Positions 1-11,707 of a stretch of DNA of 64,000 bases are shown one piece after another (the stretch's first letter is position 1; each line of letters begins with the position of its first letter). The notes under the pieces are model-generated. The model saw nothing but the letters and a program-made list of their open reading frames with translations, was not told where the DNA came from and made no database searches. Source of the DNA: Lotus japonicus (taxonomy: Eukaryota > Streptophyta > Magnoliopsida > Fabales > Fabaceae); the NCBI RefSeq assembly GCF_012489685.1, contig NC_080042.1, positions 62,543,633-62,607,632 on the forward strand, in the 5' to 3' direction. Both the position numbers and the translations under genes were made by a program.

Positions 1-283
1 TCACAATAACCAAGTTAGATTAATAATCAAACCCACAAAATATCCAAACCACAAAAAAAATAAAAAATAAAAAATAAAAAATAAAAAATCCTTCCAATGA
101 TTCCATGATAGAATCAAAAGGAAACCCTTTTAACCCATTTAGAGAAAACCCAATTGAGAAAACCTTGTAAAGTTCAAAACTTTTCCATCATCATCAATTC
201 CAGACATTAAAATTCCAACTTCAATTAACATGAAATAAGAAACCCCAGAACAGGAAAATCACAAAGGAGAAAAAGAAACGCAC
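1..283. other. Probable intron 1 of the Nudix gene; nothing coding seen
   Basis: This AT-rich stretch contains A-rich repeats of the AAAAAT type at about 50-90. It lies downstream (minus strand) of the splice donor that ends the Nudix exon, so it is most simply the first intron. I see no second exon before the window ends. Confidence 0.5.
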
Positions 284-462
284 CCTACAACAAGACGACA
301 GCCTTTGTCATAACGCTGCAAATGCCTGCCAGTACGTGGAGAAACCAAGCTAATAACATTCTCCAACTGCTTAGGGAACAAATCCTTGGTAACTTTCTTA
401 TTAGAGAAAAACAAAGGGTAGAAGAATTTAAAGGCCAAATTTCTAGAAAGCAAGAGACCCAT
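284..462 (-). CDS. Nudix hydrolase, first coding exon (partial gene)
   Basis: The minus-strand exon starts at ATG 462-460 and gives about 59 codons ending in RTGRHLQRYDKGCRLVVG. The RTGR-QRYD--RLV-GC pattern is the characteristic start of plant Nudix hydrolases of the NUDT12/13 type, which hydrolyse nucleoside diphosphate derivatives such as diadenosine polyphosphates or diphosphoinositol compounds. The first 38 or so residues (MGLLLSRN...FFSNKKVT) are hydrophobic and basic and could be an organelle-targeting leader. The reading frame runs into a good donor (AGG/GTGCGT) at 284/283, in phase 2, where the next exon would supply the Cys-Ile-Pro-Tyr part. The Nudix box itself lies outside the window. 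The family call rests on this N-terminal motif only, and the exact member is unknown. Confidence 0.72.
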
Positions 463-584
463 AACGCTTTTAATAATTGTTGTTGTTGTTACAGAGATGA
501 TGAATGATTGAAGAGGAGAAGAGAGAAGAAGATGAAGAAGATTAGAGGAAATGAAGAAGGGACATGAATGAATGAATGATTGGT

Positions 585-720
585 GTTGGAGAAATGAAGA
601 GAGGAGAGAGGATATATATCTACCTGTCTGTGCGTGGAAAGAGCATGTGTTGAGCGCGTGGTGGTTATTACTATTGCGTTCAAACACATAACGACATGGA
701 CCAGTGCGTTTCCTCTCACG
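585..720 (-). promoter_or_regulatory. Candidate promoter of the Nudix gene
   Basis: A TATA-like palindrome GATATATATC lies at 611-620, about 150 bp upstream of the minus-strand ATG. The intervening 463-610 is CT-rich on the minus strand, as in many plant 5' leaders. This is inferred from spacing and composition only. Confidence 0.4.
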
Positions 721-794
721 CGCATTAATATTTGAAAAACGTTTTTATTTTTTATTTTGAAAAATATGGGCCAGCTAGTTGTAAATTGTAATTT

Positions 795-991
795 TGGGTT
801 CTCCTATTATGCACCACTACATCACTTACTTTGACCGGCTATAGCAGGTCAATAAATTATTATTTTTTTTAAAAAAATATCATTAAAATTTTTTTATATA
901 TTAAATTTGTTTAAAAAAGATGTGTTGACCTGTTATACCAGGTTAAAAAAAGTGGTGTAAAATTACATCACTCTAAAATGGTAGGGGTCAC
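795..991. mobile_element. Mutator-like MITE (197 bp), copy 1
   Basis: The element is flanked by the perfect 9-bp direct repeat TTGTAATTT (786-794 and 992-1000), the TSD length of Mutator-like elements. Its ends are inverted (GGTTCTCCTATTATGCACCAC on the left against a GTGACCCCTACC-type end on the right). Inside, a second inverted pair around GACCGGCTATAGCAGGTC and GACCTGTTATACCAGGT lets the whole element fold. It is related to the copy at 8592-8774. No coding capacity is seen. Confidence 0.75.
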
Positions 992-1052
992 TTGTAATTT
1001 CTTATCATCTCATATACTCCTACTTTTTTTTATACATATACACTCCTAGTTA

Positions 1053-1442
1053 GAGCATCTCCAATGTAAGGTTCTTACTTCTTATTTTGGAGTTAAGAAC
1101 TAAGAACTTTACCATTGGAGGTGCTGACATGAACTTCTTAGTTCTTAAAAATAAGAACTCAGTTCTTATATAAGGAGTTTGTTTTTTGAGTTCTTAGCTT
1201 AAAATATTAATTATTTCTCTCTCATATAAATCACTCTATTACTTTATGAGTTTTGTTTTATTACATTATGAAAATAAAAAGTATAAATAATGTGGTTGGT
1301 GGGACCAAATAAATAGTGGTAAGAAATAAGAACTGATGGTTGGATCAAAATTGATTGAGAGTTTCTTAAACACATGTGACAATACGGGCCCACATGAATA
1401 GTGCTAAGAACTAAGAAATAAGAACTAGCATTGGAGATGCTC
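1053..1442. mobile_element. Tourist-like (PIF/Harbinger) MITE
   Basis: The terminal inverted repeat GAGCATCTCCAATG at 1053-1066 is matched by CATTGGAGATGCTC at 1429-1442. The left side is preceded by TTA, a PIF/Harbinger-type 3-bp target. The right-hand TSD is missing because a truncated relative (starting TCTCCAATGCTAG) abuts directly at 1443. The interior consists of AAGAACT/AGTTCTT motifs repeated in both orientations. Confidence 0.7.
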
Positions 1443-1766
1443 TCTCCAATGCTAGTTATTAGAGGTGAGTTCTTAAGCTAAGAGCTAAGAGCATCTCAAA
1501 TGCTAGGTTCTTAAATCTTAACAATATTCATGTGGTTTCGCACTGCCAAACTCTTTGTAGATTTTGCTCAAACTATGAGTTATTAGTTCTCAACTTTATT
1601 CATCTGGTCTCACAATACCATTATATTAGTAATATTTTTTATTTTCATATAATTTAAATTTAAATTTAAATGCAAAACCGATACTTAAATTAAATTATTT
1701 GATTAATGAGAGAAAGAAAATTAATTGCTTATGCTAAGAACTCAAAAAGTAAAATTCCTTATATAA
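1443..1766. mobile_element. Truncated copies of the same Tourist-like family
   Basis: Sequence beginning with an internal part of the terminal repeat (TCTCCAATG) at 1443 is followed by another start, GAGCATCTCAAATG, at about 1489. The characteristic GGTTCTTA and ATTCATGTGGT segments follow. No complete pair of ends is seen, so these are partial copies. Confidence 0.55.
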
Positions 1767-2178
1767 GAGCATCTTCAATGCTAGGTTCTTAGTTCTTAGC
1801 ACTATTCGTGTGGACTCATGCTGCCACATGTGTTTAAGCAACTTTTTGCAGATTTTGCTCCAACTATGAGTTCTTAGTTCATAGTTCTAAGGACTATTCA
1901 TTTGGTCTCTCACAATATCATTATAGTAGTAATATTTTTTTTATTTTCATATAATTTTGATTTCAATTTAAATGCTAATTCAATACTTAAATTCAATCAT
2001 TTGATGAACGAGAGAGAAAAAAATTAATTTTTTATGTTAAGAACTCAAAAAGTAAAACTAGCTAGTTCTTATTTTTAAGAACTAAAAATTTCATTTCAGC
2101 CTCATTCAATGGTTAAGAACTCAATTATTAGTTCTTAGCTCAGAAATAAGAATTAAGAACTATGCATTGGAGATGCTC
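1767..2178. mobile_element. Tourist-like MITE, complete copy with TAA TSD
   Basis: The element begins GAGCATCTTCAATG at 1767 and ends CATTGGAGATGCTC at 2178. It is flanked on both sides by TAA (1764-1766 and 2179-2181). The terminal repeats and the 3-bp TWA duplication identify a PIF/Harbinger-derived MITE of 412 bp. Confidence 0.75.
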
Positions 2179-2181
2179 TAA

Positions 2182-2667
2182 GAACTAGTTTTTAAGAACT
2201 AGTTCTTATTTTTAAGAACTAAGAACTCCACGCCAGCTCCCTCCAAGGGTTAAGAACTCAGTTCTCAATTCTTAGCTCAGAAATAAGAACTAAGAACTTT
2301 GTATTGGAGATGTTCTAAAAATCACGTTCTTAAGCATTGGAGATATGGTTAACATGAAATTCTTAATTCTTAAAAATAAGAATTAGTTCTTATATGAACA
2401 ACTTTGCTTTATGAGTTCTTAGCATAATTTTTTTCTCTCATCGAATTGCTTTATTACTTTCTGAGTTCTATTTTATTGCTTTATGAAAATAAAAAGTATA
2501 AATAATGTGGTGTGGTTGGACAAAATGAATAGTGCTAAGAACTCAAAGTTAAGAAGTTGTGGTTAGAGTAAAATATGAAAAAATTACTTAAGAGTTGCTT
2601 AAACATATATGACAGTACAGACCCACACGAATAATACTTAATAACTAGCATTTGATTTGAGATGCTC
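2182..2667. mobile_element. Further partial or nested Tourist-like copies
   Basis: The right end of one copy is visible as TATTGGAGATGTTC near 2303-2316. Another right end, GAGATGCTC, stands at 2659-2667 and is followed by TTA. The interior carries the family's AAGAACT/AGTTCTT motifs. Left ends are missing or buried. Confidence 0.55.
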
Positions 2668-2691
2668 TTAATACTTATGTTATTATTATTA

Positions 2692-2885
2692 GAATTTAAT
2701 GAAAATACACCGTCAGTATAAATATTTTTTACATATGCATCCAATGATGGGTTGTCAAATCAGAAAATAAACTTTAAATTTAATTATAATAAAATGAAAC
2801 ATTAATGTTTTTGAATACGTGGCATCCAATGATTGAACGTCTATGTAAAAACACTTTACACTGACAGTGCACAACCATTAAACTC
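2692..2885. mobile_element. MITE with long terminal inverted repeats, 194 bp
   Basis: The left arm (GAATTTAATG, then CACCGTCAGTATAAA and TTTTTACATA) is the imperfect reverse complement of the right arm (TATGTAAAAACACTTTACACTGACAGTGCA, here read across 2849-2872, then CATTAAACTC). TTATTATTA flanks both sides, so the TSD cannot be sized in the microsatellite. A TTA target is plausible. Confidence 0.6.
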
Positions 2886-4778
2886 TTATTATTATTATTG
2901 TTGTGCAAGTTTTATTTGAATCTTATCAAATAAAAAGTAGGTTTACAGAATTTAAAATGTTCTTTATTAAAATTCATATAATAATAAGGGTTTAATAACT
3001 ATGCATCAATGATCAACTTAGTCGTCCAATTAAAATTTCTCAATCTATTGTGTTATAATTACATTTCAATTTAAATTTAAAACAATTAAATTGAAAAAAT
3101 AGAAAAATGTAATAGAATGTGTGTGTAAAACTTTTTACTGTGTTAGTGGTTATAAATTAGATCCTAACCATTAACATGTCAAAAAACTTAGTGTGTTAAA
3201 TAATATATCCATTATTCTAACCTATGATAAAAATATAAAGTAATTTTTTAAAATAATTTATTCATTTAAATTTTTTATATTGAAAAGATTTAATTATTAT
3301 TTATCTCTCCATTTTAGGAGTACAACATTTACCATTTCTATATTTAACTTTTTATACTCACTTCCTTCCTTTTCTTTCTTTGCTCTAGTATAAACAAAAC
3401 TTTTATACTTACAATATTACCATTTTTCTATTATATTTTCATTTTCATTTACTTAAAAGGACTAATAAATTATTTCATTGTACAAGGAAATTAAAATAAA
3501 ATTTATACAAAAATTAGTATGTCAATTACATTCTTAATTTAAATGTAATGAAATTTTTTGTTCTATAGCTAGAAAAATTCACATCATAATAAAATTAGCT
3601 CTCCAAATATGTTTTTCATACACAATACACAAATCTTACACACCTTAATTAGTTAAGATGAATTATATATGTATCCTATCAACCAAATATTAATCACCAG
3701 TTGGTTAATATATAATATAGTATAAATTCTTTTCAATAATTTTTTTTAATTACTTATATTTTTATTCTATGCAGTGTTGTGTGGGTTAGAAAAACTTGAA
3801 CTTCAATTCTATTTTTATTCCATGCAGTGTTGTGCGGGTTAGAAAAACCTTTTTTTGGTAAGAGGTTAGAAAAATCTTTTAACTTGCCGACGATAAAATG
3901 CAAAAATAAGTATAACAATACATGCACGATTGTATAGAGGCGTTTATTATAAGTTTTAGGAAATGATTCTCACAAATTTTATCCTCAAGGAATATCATGA
4001 TATGATGGGGATGTCATTCTAATGCATTTTTTAAAAAAAATTAATGAAAAAATTTAATTCAATTCTCAGGTGTGTATTTAACGTTTATTTAATTGAAATT
4101 TTTTAAAATATAAAATTAGAAGTAAAAAAGTAAAATTAGTTCCAAAGTGGTGAAATTTAATTAAATGATTGTATATACAAAATTTACACGGATAATTCGT
4201 AAAACTTTAATACTATTGAAATAATATTTTATCAGGAATTCAGTTTTGCAATTTTTGCATTGTGTTGCAACTTTAATTCGTAAAACTTTAATACTTTGTA
4301 AATGACTTTTAATTAAGTAAAATAATCATAAGTAAATTATTATTGTCTACCGTACTTTATTTTAATATAATTCTTAACTATTGCTTATAAAAAAAACCAT
4401 TGTCTTCGGTGCATTTGATAATAGCTCTATGCCTCTACCCGTGAACATTATCAATATTCATCAACATCCATATCAAGGAAATGCTCGTGTGATTAACTGA
4501 TAAAGAGTACAATGCAGTACAATTATTTTCTATAATTAACTCATTGGTTAGCCACAACAATAAATTTTTCAGCCTACTTACCAATAATATATATGACCAT
4601 TTGATCAACTGATTAGTACTTAGAAAACATTTACTAAGAGAAAAGTCACAAATTGACGGCAACACATAACATTAATGACAAAATGGAACTTTCCCTTTGC
4701 ACTAGAATATTAAGAAAGTCTTTCCTATTTAAAAAGAAAATTATTAAGACGAAAGTGGTGTAGAAAGACATAGAGAGA
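2886..4778. other. AT-rich intergenic sequence, nothing recognised
   Basis: I see no supported gene here. A short near-duplicate phrase, TCCATGCAGTGTTGTG, occurs twice (about 3770 and 3820), suggesting a small local duplication. Confidence 0.6.
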
Positions 4779-4842
4779 GGAGCGTGTCTTGATAGCATCC
4801 ACGTATCAAAGGAGCGTGTCTAGATAGCCTCCACGTATTAGA
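4779..4842. repeat. 32-bp tandem duplication
   Basis: Two adjacent 32-bp units start with GGAGCGTGTC (4779-4810 and 4811-4842) and differ at a handful of positions. Confidence 0.8.
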
Positions 4843-6456
4843 ACAAAGTTCGATCGGGTCATTATTTATGCAAGTCACCATTTCTTACATAAATAATTTT
4901 TGTAAAGAACAGCACTCATAACATTTTTAGAGTAATGACATTAATGACATTAATGACATTAAAAAAACATCCTTAGAGTAATAAAGATTCATACCTTCTT
5001 ATCAAAAAAAAATCATACCTTCACTCATTTTTACCTTATTTTTTATATAATTTGTCTCTTTTTTATTATTGGGACTCCACTTTTTTCCACCTAATATGAG
5101 GTGTGGAAAAAACAATATTTAACTTCTTCAACACGATTTCATTAGTTGGTTAATTTTTTTGTAAATTTTATATTTTTAATAAATCCTACTTAAATTTTAA
5201 TGAATTAATAAGAAAATGTTGAATATAATGTTTAAAAGAAGTGTTGTTAGCCTTTTAAAAAAACACAAACTTCATTAAGAAGAAACAATGTACACACAAG
5301 TTCTTACATCAGGCAATGACTAAGAAATGACTTTCAAATGAGGCTCTTCTAGCTACATAAAATTTCCAAAAGTAAATTAAAGGAACATCCAACTAAATTG
5401 ATTTCTATTTGTTTTAGATGTCGTGCGGTTTAAAAAGATCCCATTCGCATGTCGTTGCTTTCAATTTTAAATGAGGACCTTTTCTAATATTGCAGACGTT
5501 AAGACTTGTTGGCTATGCTTGTGGGATTTTATAAAGAATTTTGGAGGGTTTACCGAAGAAGCTGAATTTTTTGTCAACTTTTTACAGGCTTAAATATTGT
5601 ACTCATGTTAAGAAATGTTATTTCTCAACTTTATTAAAAAATAATCAACTTACCAGGTTTGTGATAAAAACAAAAAAAAAATCACAACGATCACGAACAA
5701 CTAAATATGAGTTGCCCGTGAAGGCTCGATCATAACATAATTAAATGAAAAATTAACATAACATCAACATAAGTTACAAACAAAATTATAACAAGGGAAA
5801 TTGCAATGAATAATAACAAATGTACACAAAATTATTTTGTTGATATTTGTTATGATTAATGTGAATATTTGTTTGATTGATTGAGGGTTAGGTCGTTTTC
5901 AAGCATAGCTGCGAAAATGGAGTGGATAGAAAAACTCGGAGTTGAAAAGACTCCAACCAGATGGACACGGTTATAGGTGGGGGAATAAAGTTAAAAGCTA
6001 TATATGTCTTTAATTAGAATCCAACTTGACCCACACCACACCCACACGTACATTGTTCTTTTGTTTCTCAAATATCTGCAACTCTACAATGATGTGGGGA
6101 GTTTCTTCGAATATTAAAATATGTCATCTATTTTATTCTGAAAAATTCATATAAATATTCATGAGTCCACTGATTGTGTTTTCCTAGTAGTTTCTAAGGT
6201 AAACAACAAACTCATAGACCCAGAATAAGTACCGCACACAAGTTGGCTTTAAAAAGATGGGTGAATTTTCCGAATTAAGACAGTGATGAGAGAATTTATT
6301 AGGTCATTCTCCATGGTCATCATATTCATTTTTTTGTCATAGACTGTAAATTTATTTGGATATTTCCTTTGATTAAGACAAGGATGATGGAAAATATTAA
6401 AAAAATGTACTATAACTTTGGAGTTTGAGGTATTCCAGATTTTACCTTTTTTAACA
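4843..6456. other. AT-rich intergenic sequence, nothing recognised
   Basis: Only short chance reading frames and short repeats of ATTAATGAC (about 4936-4960) are present. I can support no gene. Confidence 0.6.
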
Positions 6457-6638
6457 AGATTGTCTAAATGACTCATGATAAAGTTTGAGTTAGATAACCA
6501 ATCATATAATCACATTAGAGATAAATGAGTTGGAAATAAATTAATAAATAAAATATAGAAATTTCAACTCACTTATCTCCAATGTGATTGGATGATGAGT
6601 TATTTAACCCTAACTTTATCATGGCTCATTTAGACACC
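6457..6638. mobile_element. Hairpin MITE, Mutator-like (182 bp)
   Basis: The left arm (GTCTAAATGACTCATGATAAAG...) and right arm (...CTTTATCATGGCTCATTTAGAC) are near-perfect inverted repeats of roughly 80 bp with a short AT-rich centre. The direct repeat CCTTTTTTAACA flanks both sides (6445-6456 and 6639-6650). The long arms and a duplication of about 9-12 bp fit a Mutator-derived MITE, though the T-run makes the exact TSD length ambiguous. Confidence 0.72.
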
Positions 6639-6949
6639 CCTTTTTTAACATATGCAAGAAAGAAAAACCAAACAATAAAACTAATCTTTATATAAGTTTT
6701 TTTTTACGTAAATCATATAATGTTTCAACTTTTAATATTGTAACCAAAAAAAATCTATGGCATTATGATACAAAGACGCAATTAAATTAGAGGGAGGGTA
6801 CCTCCGAATTTGTCGTTGCATTCGATCTTGAGAAGCTTGTCGTGTGCCAACATATATTATTTGTCGTGCGGTTTTGCTCTTTGGGAGCATGGATAAGAGA
6901 AACGTTTCAGTCCCAATCCATCATTGCTCTAACTCGTGCAATTGTATCG

Positions 6950-7200
6950 CTATCCTAGAATGTGGAGACATTGAAGAACCTCCATCACGCTTGCACAATT
7001 AGAAGCACAAACTATCCTTTCGTAGCCAAGATCGTAGCCGTGTTGCAGCCAGAACTCCACTGCAAAGACTTCGGCTGAAGACACATTGCCATATGTCCAA
7101 AGCTCAATGTGATCCATGAAACCCAGACCTCGGTCCGATTTCACAAGACAACGCTACACCCCATTCTCATCACCAACGGGTTCCAGCTTCCATCAACAAC
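6950..7200 (-). pseudogene. LINE-type RNase H domain fragment, frameshifted
   Basis: On the minus strand one frame gives VDGSWNP and, after a frameshift near 7145, another gives SAEVFAVEFWLQHGYDLGYERIVCASN in pieces. This is the layout of the plant RVT_3 / RNase H domain at the end of L1-type reverse transcriptases (first Asp in VDGS, Glu in SAEVFA, then a normally conserved ESD). Here the third acidic residue appears as Asn (ASN). The frame is broken, so this is a dead fragment. Confidence 0.6.
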
Positions 7201-7392
7201 AACAACATGCAGCTCACGAGCCAAAGACGTAGAAACAGGGGCCAACACGCGACCACGACAGAAACAAGTGCGTAGTTCTTATTTTTCCATTATTATCCTG
7301 TAAATTTTATTAATTGAGTAACAATGTAGTACTTGAGTAAAAATCTATTGTCCTATTTTTGAGCTTAGTCTCTTCCTTCTTTATTAATATTG

Positions 7393-7398
<6 letters not shown>

Positions 7399-7432
<34 letters not shown>
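7399..7432. repeat. (AT)n microsatellite
   Basis: An uninterrupted AT dinucleotide run of about 34 bp is visible directly. It is followed by TTTAAACTTCC and an A-run, an arrangement also common at LINE 3' ends. Confidence 0.9.
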
Positions 7433-7435
<3 letters not shown>

Positions 7436-7444
7436 AACTTCCAA

Positions 7445-8582
7445 AAAAAAATACTTGAGCAAAATTTCTTCTCGATTGAAATAACCTTTAATTTGTCATA
7501 CAGTATCTCTCTATAAAACTGTTTACAAACAACTTTTTTTTACGGCAAAACAAACTTTATTTCATGGAAAAGAGTAATTTTATTTCATTACAATTTCTTT
7601 AATAATTCAAGTTTTACATTTATATATGTGCATATTAACTACTATTAATGTTATTAGTCTTACTTTGTTTGTAAGCATTATATAGTTTTATGTCATTTTA
7701 ACTTTTATCAGGGTGAGTTCAAAAAAAAAAACTTTTATCAGGGTAAATCGATATCCTATGGATTTTTAATGATACATTGGTGTTTCCACTAATTACGTAT
7801 ATCTTGGGGTGTTTGTTCTATTCTATGCATGTTTCTGGAAACTCAACTTAATTATTTCCACGATGGATTGGAATTGATTGTGATTGATGATGTGCAAGTA
7901 AACAACTCCCACTAACTTGTACAGAAAAAGAATTGATTTTAAGTAAATGTGTAAAGTTTGTTCAAATATGCTAATTAAGTTCTTTGGTTTATTTTTATCT
8001 TAATGTTAAAAGAAAAAGAAAACAGCTTATATGAGGAAGTACGTAATTTCATGGCAATGAAAGTGTGGGATGTCTTTCTTTCTTTTATGTTTTGGATGTT
8101 GATGGGTTTGGGTTTCGTGGATCCTACTCATCACTCTACTTAAGCCAACATTTTCTTTCTCTTTAAAACTACTTTCTATTTCTATCAGTATAAATTAAAG
8201 AATCATTTAGTGTACGTGTCCTATACATTTATTTTACATATAACATATACAGAGTCAGGTTAGAATTGACATAATAAACGTACTCATGAGGCTATTTTTC
8301 TTAACAAAATATACACAAAACTTAAACCTGACTCGAGACTCGAAAGTAATCAAGTATGTCGACCTGCACCTTCACATATATACCCAACACAAACGTCCAC
8401 ATAGGTGATGCTAAGTTCAGGAATCCACTATTTTTCTAGGACTTGATCAAAGGGCTCCACAAACAGGATATCACAATCTTGGGTAGCTGATTTTATGCCC
8501 ATAACTGTAGGACAACACTTGGATGATTTGTTATTTAAATAATCAAAGTTGAAGTTTCAATTAAATAATAATAATATGTGAA
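7445..8582. other. AT-rich intergenic sequence, nothing recognised
   Basis: No supported reading frame or RNA gene was found. A short phrase (AAACTTTTATCAGGGT) is duplicated at about 7700-7745. Confidence 0.6.
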
Positions 8583-8591
8583 TATTTTTTA

Positions 8592-8774
8592 GGTGACCTC
8601 CAATATGCACCACTTTTAGAGTGGTGCAATTTTACACCACTTTTTTGAATCTAGTATAATAGGTCAACGCATCTTTTTTTAAAGAAATTTTACACCACTT
8701 TTTTGAATCTGTTATAGCCGGTTAAAGTAAGTTTGCACCACTCTAAAAGTAAAGTGGTGCATATTAGGGAGACC
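8592..8774. mobile_element. Mutator-like MITE (183 bp), copy 2
   Basis: A perfect 9-bp duplication TATTTTTTA flanks the element (8583-8591 and 8775-8783). Its ends, GGTGACCTCCAATATGCACC and the reverse complement of GGTGCATATTAGGGAGACC, are inverted repeats. The interior contains the inverted GTGGTGCAA and TTACACCAC motifs shared with the copy at 795-991. Confidence 0.85.
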
Positions 8775-8783
8775 TATTTTTTA

Positions 8784-10532
8784 ACATTAAATGATAATTA
8801 TCCACTTAAAATATTATTTTGTCGTATTTAATACAACTATTAATATGTCATTATTTGATACAAAAGTATAAGGAACTTTAAATAAGTTTTCTTCCCTCAC
8901 TTGTGGTTCCCTTTTGGTAAACAATGTTGATAAATATCGAAGTTCAGCATGTGACTGGAGATCATCAAGTAGTTTAAGAGCAGAGTTATACAAAGCAAGT
9001 AGGAACCATGCACTATAAGACAAAGGGATGCACCCAAAATTGAATAAATAATATTAGCCTGGTCCTAATATTAAATACTTATCACCTAACATCAATATAG
9101 ATGTTTGATGATATATTTTGATGATTAAACAAAACTCATTAATTTATCAACAAAATGGTTAATTTATTAATCTAGTGGCTTGTTCTGGGATTGGTTCTGT
9201 TGACAATCTTAATCTTGTGTACTTAATGTGAAATTAGGATGACATAATCCTCTAAAAACTAAAATGGATGACAACAATTAGTTGCAAATATATATGTCTA
9301 ATGGGGTCATGGTTAGTAGCAATAATGGAACATTAAAAATTAAAAACTGGCTTGGTTATAGGATTGGTTGAGTCGACCAATCCTAATCTTATCACATATA
9401 TACTGAGATTAGAATAGACATAAAGTTTCAGAACTTAAAGTTGATCACAAGTTATGTATGAATGTGCCATGGCCTATTGGCAATAATGGAAGTTTGGGAG
9501 GAAAAGCAAAACTTCAGGAAAGGGACAGGGGATTTGTTCTCAAACACAGCACTCTCTATCTCTCAGTGGCTTTGTGACTGTTCTCCATACCACACATGTG
9601 TGTGGTCTAGTTGGAAGGTAACAAGAATCCATTACCGCCACTTTCACTTGGGGCGCCAAAGAAAGATTCTGTTCTTATGGGATTTTGATTCCTTTTCTCA
9701 CATATAATAGGATCACCCACCAAACCCGTTTCAATTTTATATACCTTAAATTAAGCTTGGCACACACTCTTTTAAACATTCTTTAACACATAATTTATAA
9801 TTAATATATTTTTTAAAATGTCTACCACACATATTGATCCCCTTTTGTAAAATGTGATAGCTTTTTTTTCACTAAAAAAAGGGAGATTAATCATAGAATT
9901 AATATGTTTAAAGAGGAATGTCGTTAGTATTTCACTTTAATTCATCGAAGCATATTTACTGTGTTCTAGAAAATTTTCATCTTCAGAGAATGAAGAGTAG
10001 AAATGAAAAGTGAGGTGGTGGGGTGTGAATTAAGCTGCACAGATACGAGTGTTGATACTGGGTGTACATTTTCAACTAGGCGAGGCGAGTTAGGTTGGGC
10101 TTAACCCACCGTTGACATTCCAGAAAGTGGGGCAGGTTTGGTTGACCCACTGTTATTCTGTAATGGACCCAAACAAGCCATAATCGGGTTGGATCGAGTA
10201 GAGTAGTTAGGTCCGTAAAAATGCAAAATAGGAAAATCAAGAAAAATGGAAATTTACAAAAGAAAACAAAGATAAAGACAAATACAACACTCTAATTCTT
10301 CTTCGCTTCTTCCTCCCTTAAATTTCTTTCGTATTCCTTCAAATTGAATCTCGAAGCTCTGTCTCTTATTGTAAGTCACCAAGATCCAACATCTCACAAC
10401 CTTCCTTGAGGAATAAGACATGACACCTAAGAAATAAGAGAAGAGAGCATAGCTTGGACAAAACAGAGACATCAAAGGCTCAGTGCGAAGCCTAAGAAAG
10501 AAACATGGGCTCTCATTCATCGTTAACAATGG
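8784..10532. other. Intergenic sequence, nothing recognised
   Basis: Several short frames exist (about 8814-9023, 9462-9707 and 10254-10529) but none shows a domain, splice context or codon pattern I can support. The last of these abuts the solo LTR and was interrupted by it. Confidence 0.5.
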
Positions 10533-11699
10533 TCCTCTGATAACTGGAATTTATATGATCCTTTTCCCTTTATTTTCTAGTCTTTTCTTTAGTTTTTCTC
10601 AACTCTTTAGTTCTGTTTTTTTTTAACTCAAGTTTTAAGTTCTTAATTAGGGGTTTTAGTTATATTTAAGTGTTTTGGAATTTTAGAGTCATCATTTGCA
10701 TAATTGTCCATTCTGAGTCTTTTATTGCACTTTTAGTCCTTAAGATTGAGTCCTTTTGCACTTCGGTCCTTAGTCTAGCATGTTAGAGGAATTGAGGGCA
10801 AGAATGAAACTGTGGAAATAAAATACGTGATGAATATAATATGAATTCATTGGCTTAATGTTGTTTAATTTGATGTTTACAAGTCACAAAGGAAAGCTTG
10901 ATTGTTCATTTAGTGTACAACCCAGTATTTATTGCTCATGAAGGGTTGTCTAGGAATCTTTTGGAAACAATGAAAGGCAAAGGTTGAAGGGTAAAGGCTG
11001 ATGAGGAATGTAAGACCTGGATTTTCAGAACAAGCTAGTTTCCGACTCACGCGTAGAATCAGTGTAAGCGTGACAGGAGTTTGACATTTGAGGAAGATTA
11101 ATGAAGAAGAAAGTTCAGGAATTGCTTGAGGAATGTTGCGTAGTTGTTTTCGGAGTTAGTGCGAGTCGTCTGCACACCTGCCTTATGGCGAGCGTGTCCA
11201 GAATAGGCTATTTCGCTCTTAAAGCAACGTTTTGAGTGAGATTTCGAACTCTCGGAAAATTTAAAGATTCTCTTTATTTTTCCATCGACCAGCGTTTCAT
11301 TTCGGAACTCTGGACTGTACGCACGATAGGTTTCACTTTTCGGATGTCCGCCGACGCTAATTTCTTTGCTTCGAAACCCTATTTTCGAGCAATGGATGAA
11401 GACTTTTTCTATTCGGGACTTCTAACGAAGATTCCGTCCGCGTTGCCAGACTTGTTTCGACGTTTCCAATCTTTCTTCAGTTGGAAGTTTTGTCGTTTGA
11501 GCATCACAGCAAAAAGTAGTTTTTCGGGGCAGATTAACCGACACCGCTTTTGAGATTTTCGATATCGTTTTTCCCATATCATAGATATTTGTTTTGAGTT
11601 CTGGATTTCTGACGCCAGAATCTCTCTTAGAATTTCTCGGTGATCGTGCTGCAAAAATTGGAATCGCGAAATTTTCATTTTCCCGCGATTTCACCCGCC

Positions 11700-11707
11700 T
11701 ATAAATA
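11700..11707 (+). promoter_or_regulatory. TATA box of the 5' LTR
   Basis: TATAAATA lies in a GC-richer context (CCCGCC before, GCGCG after). The identical copy in the 3' LTR is at 18783-18790. Confidence 0.7.
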
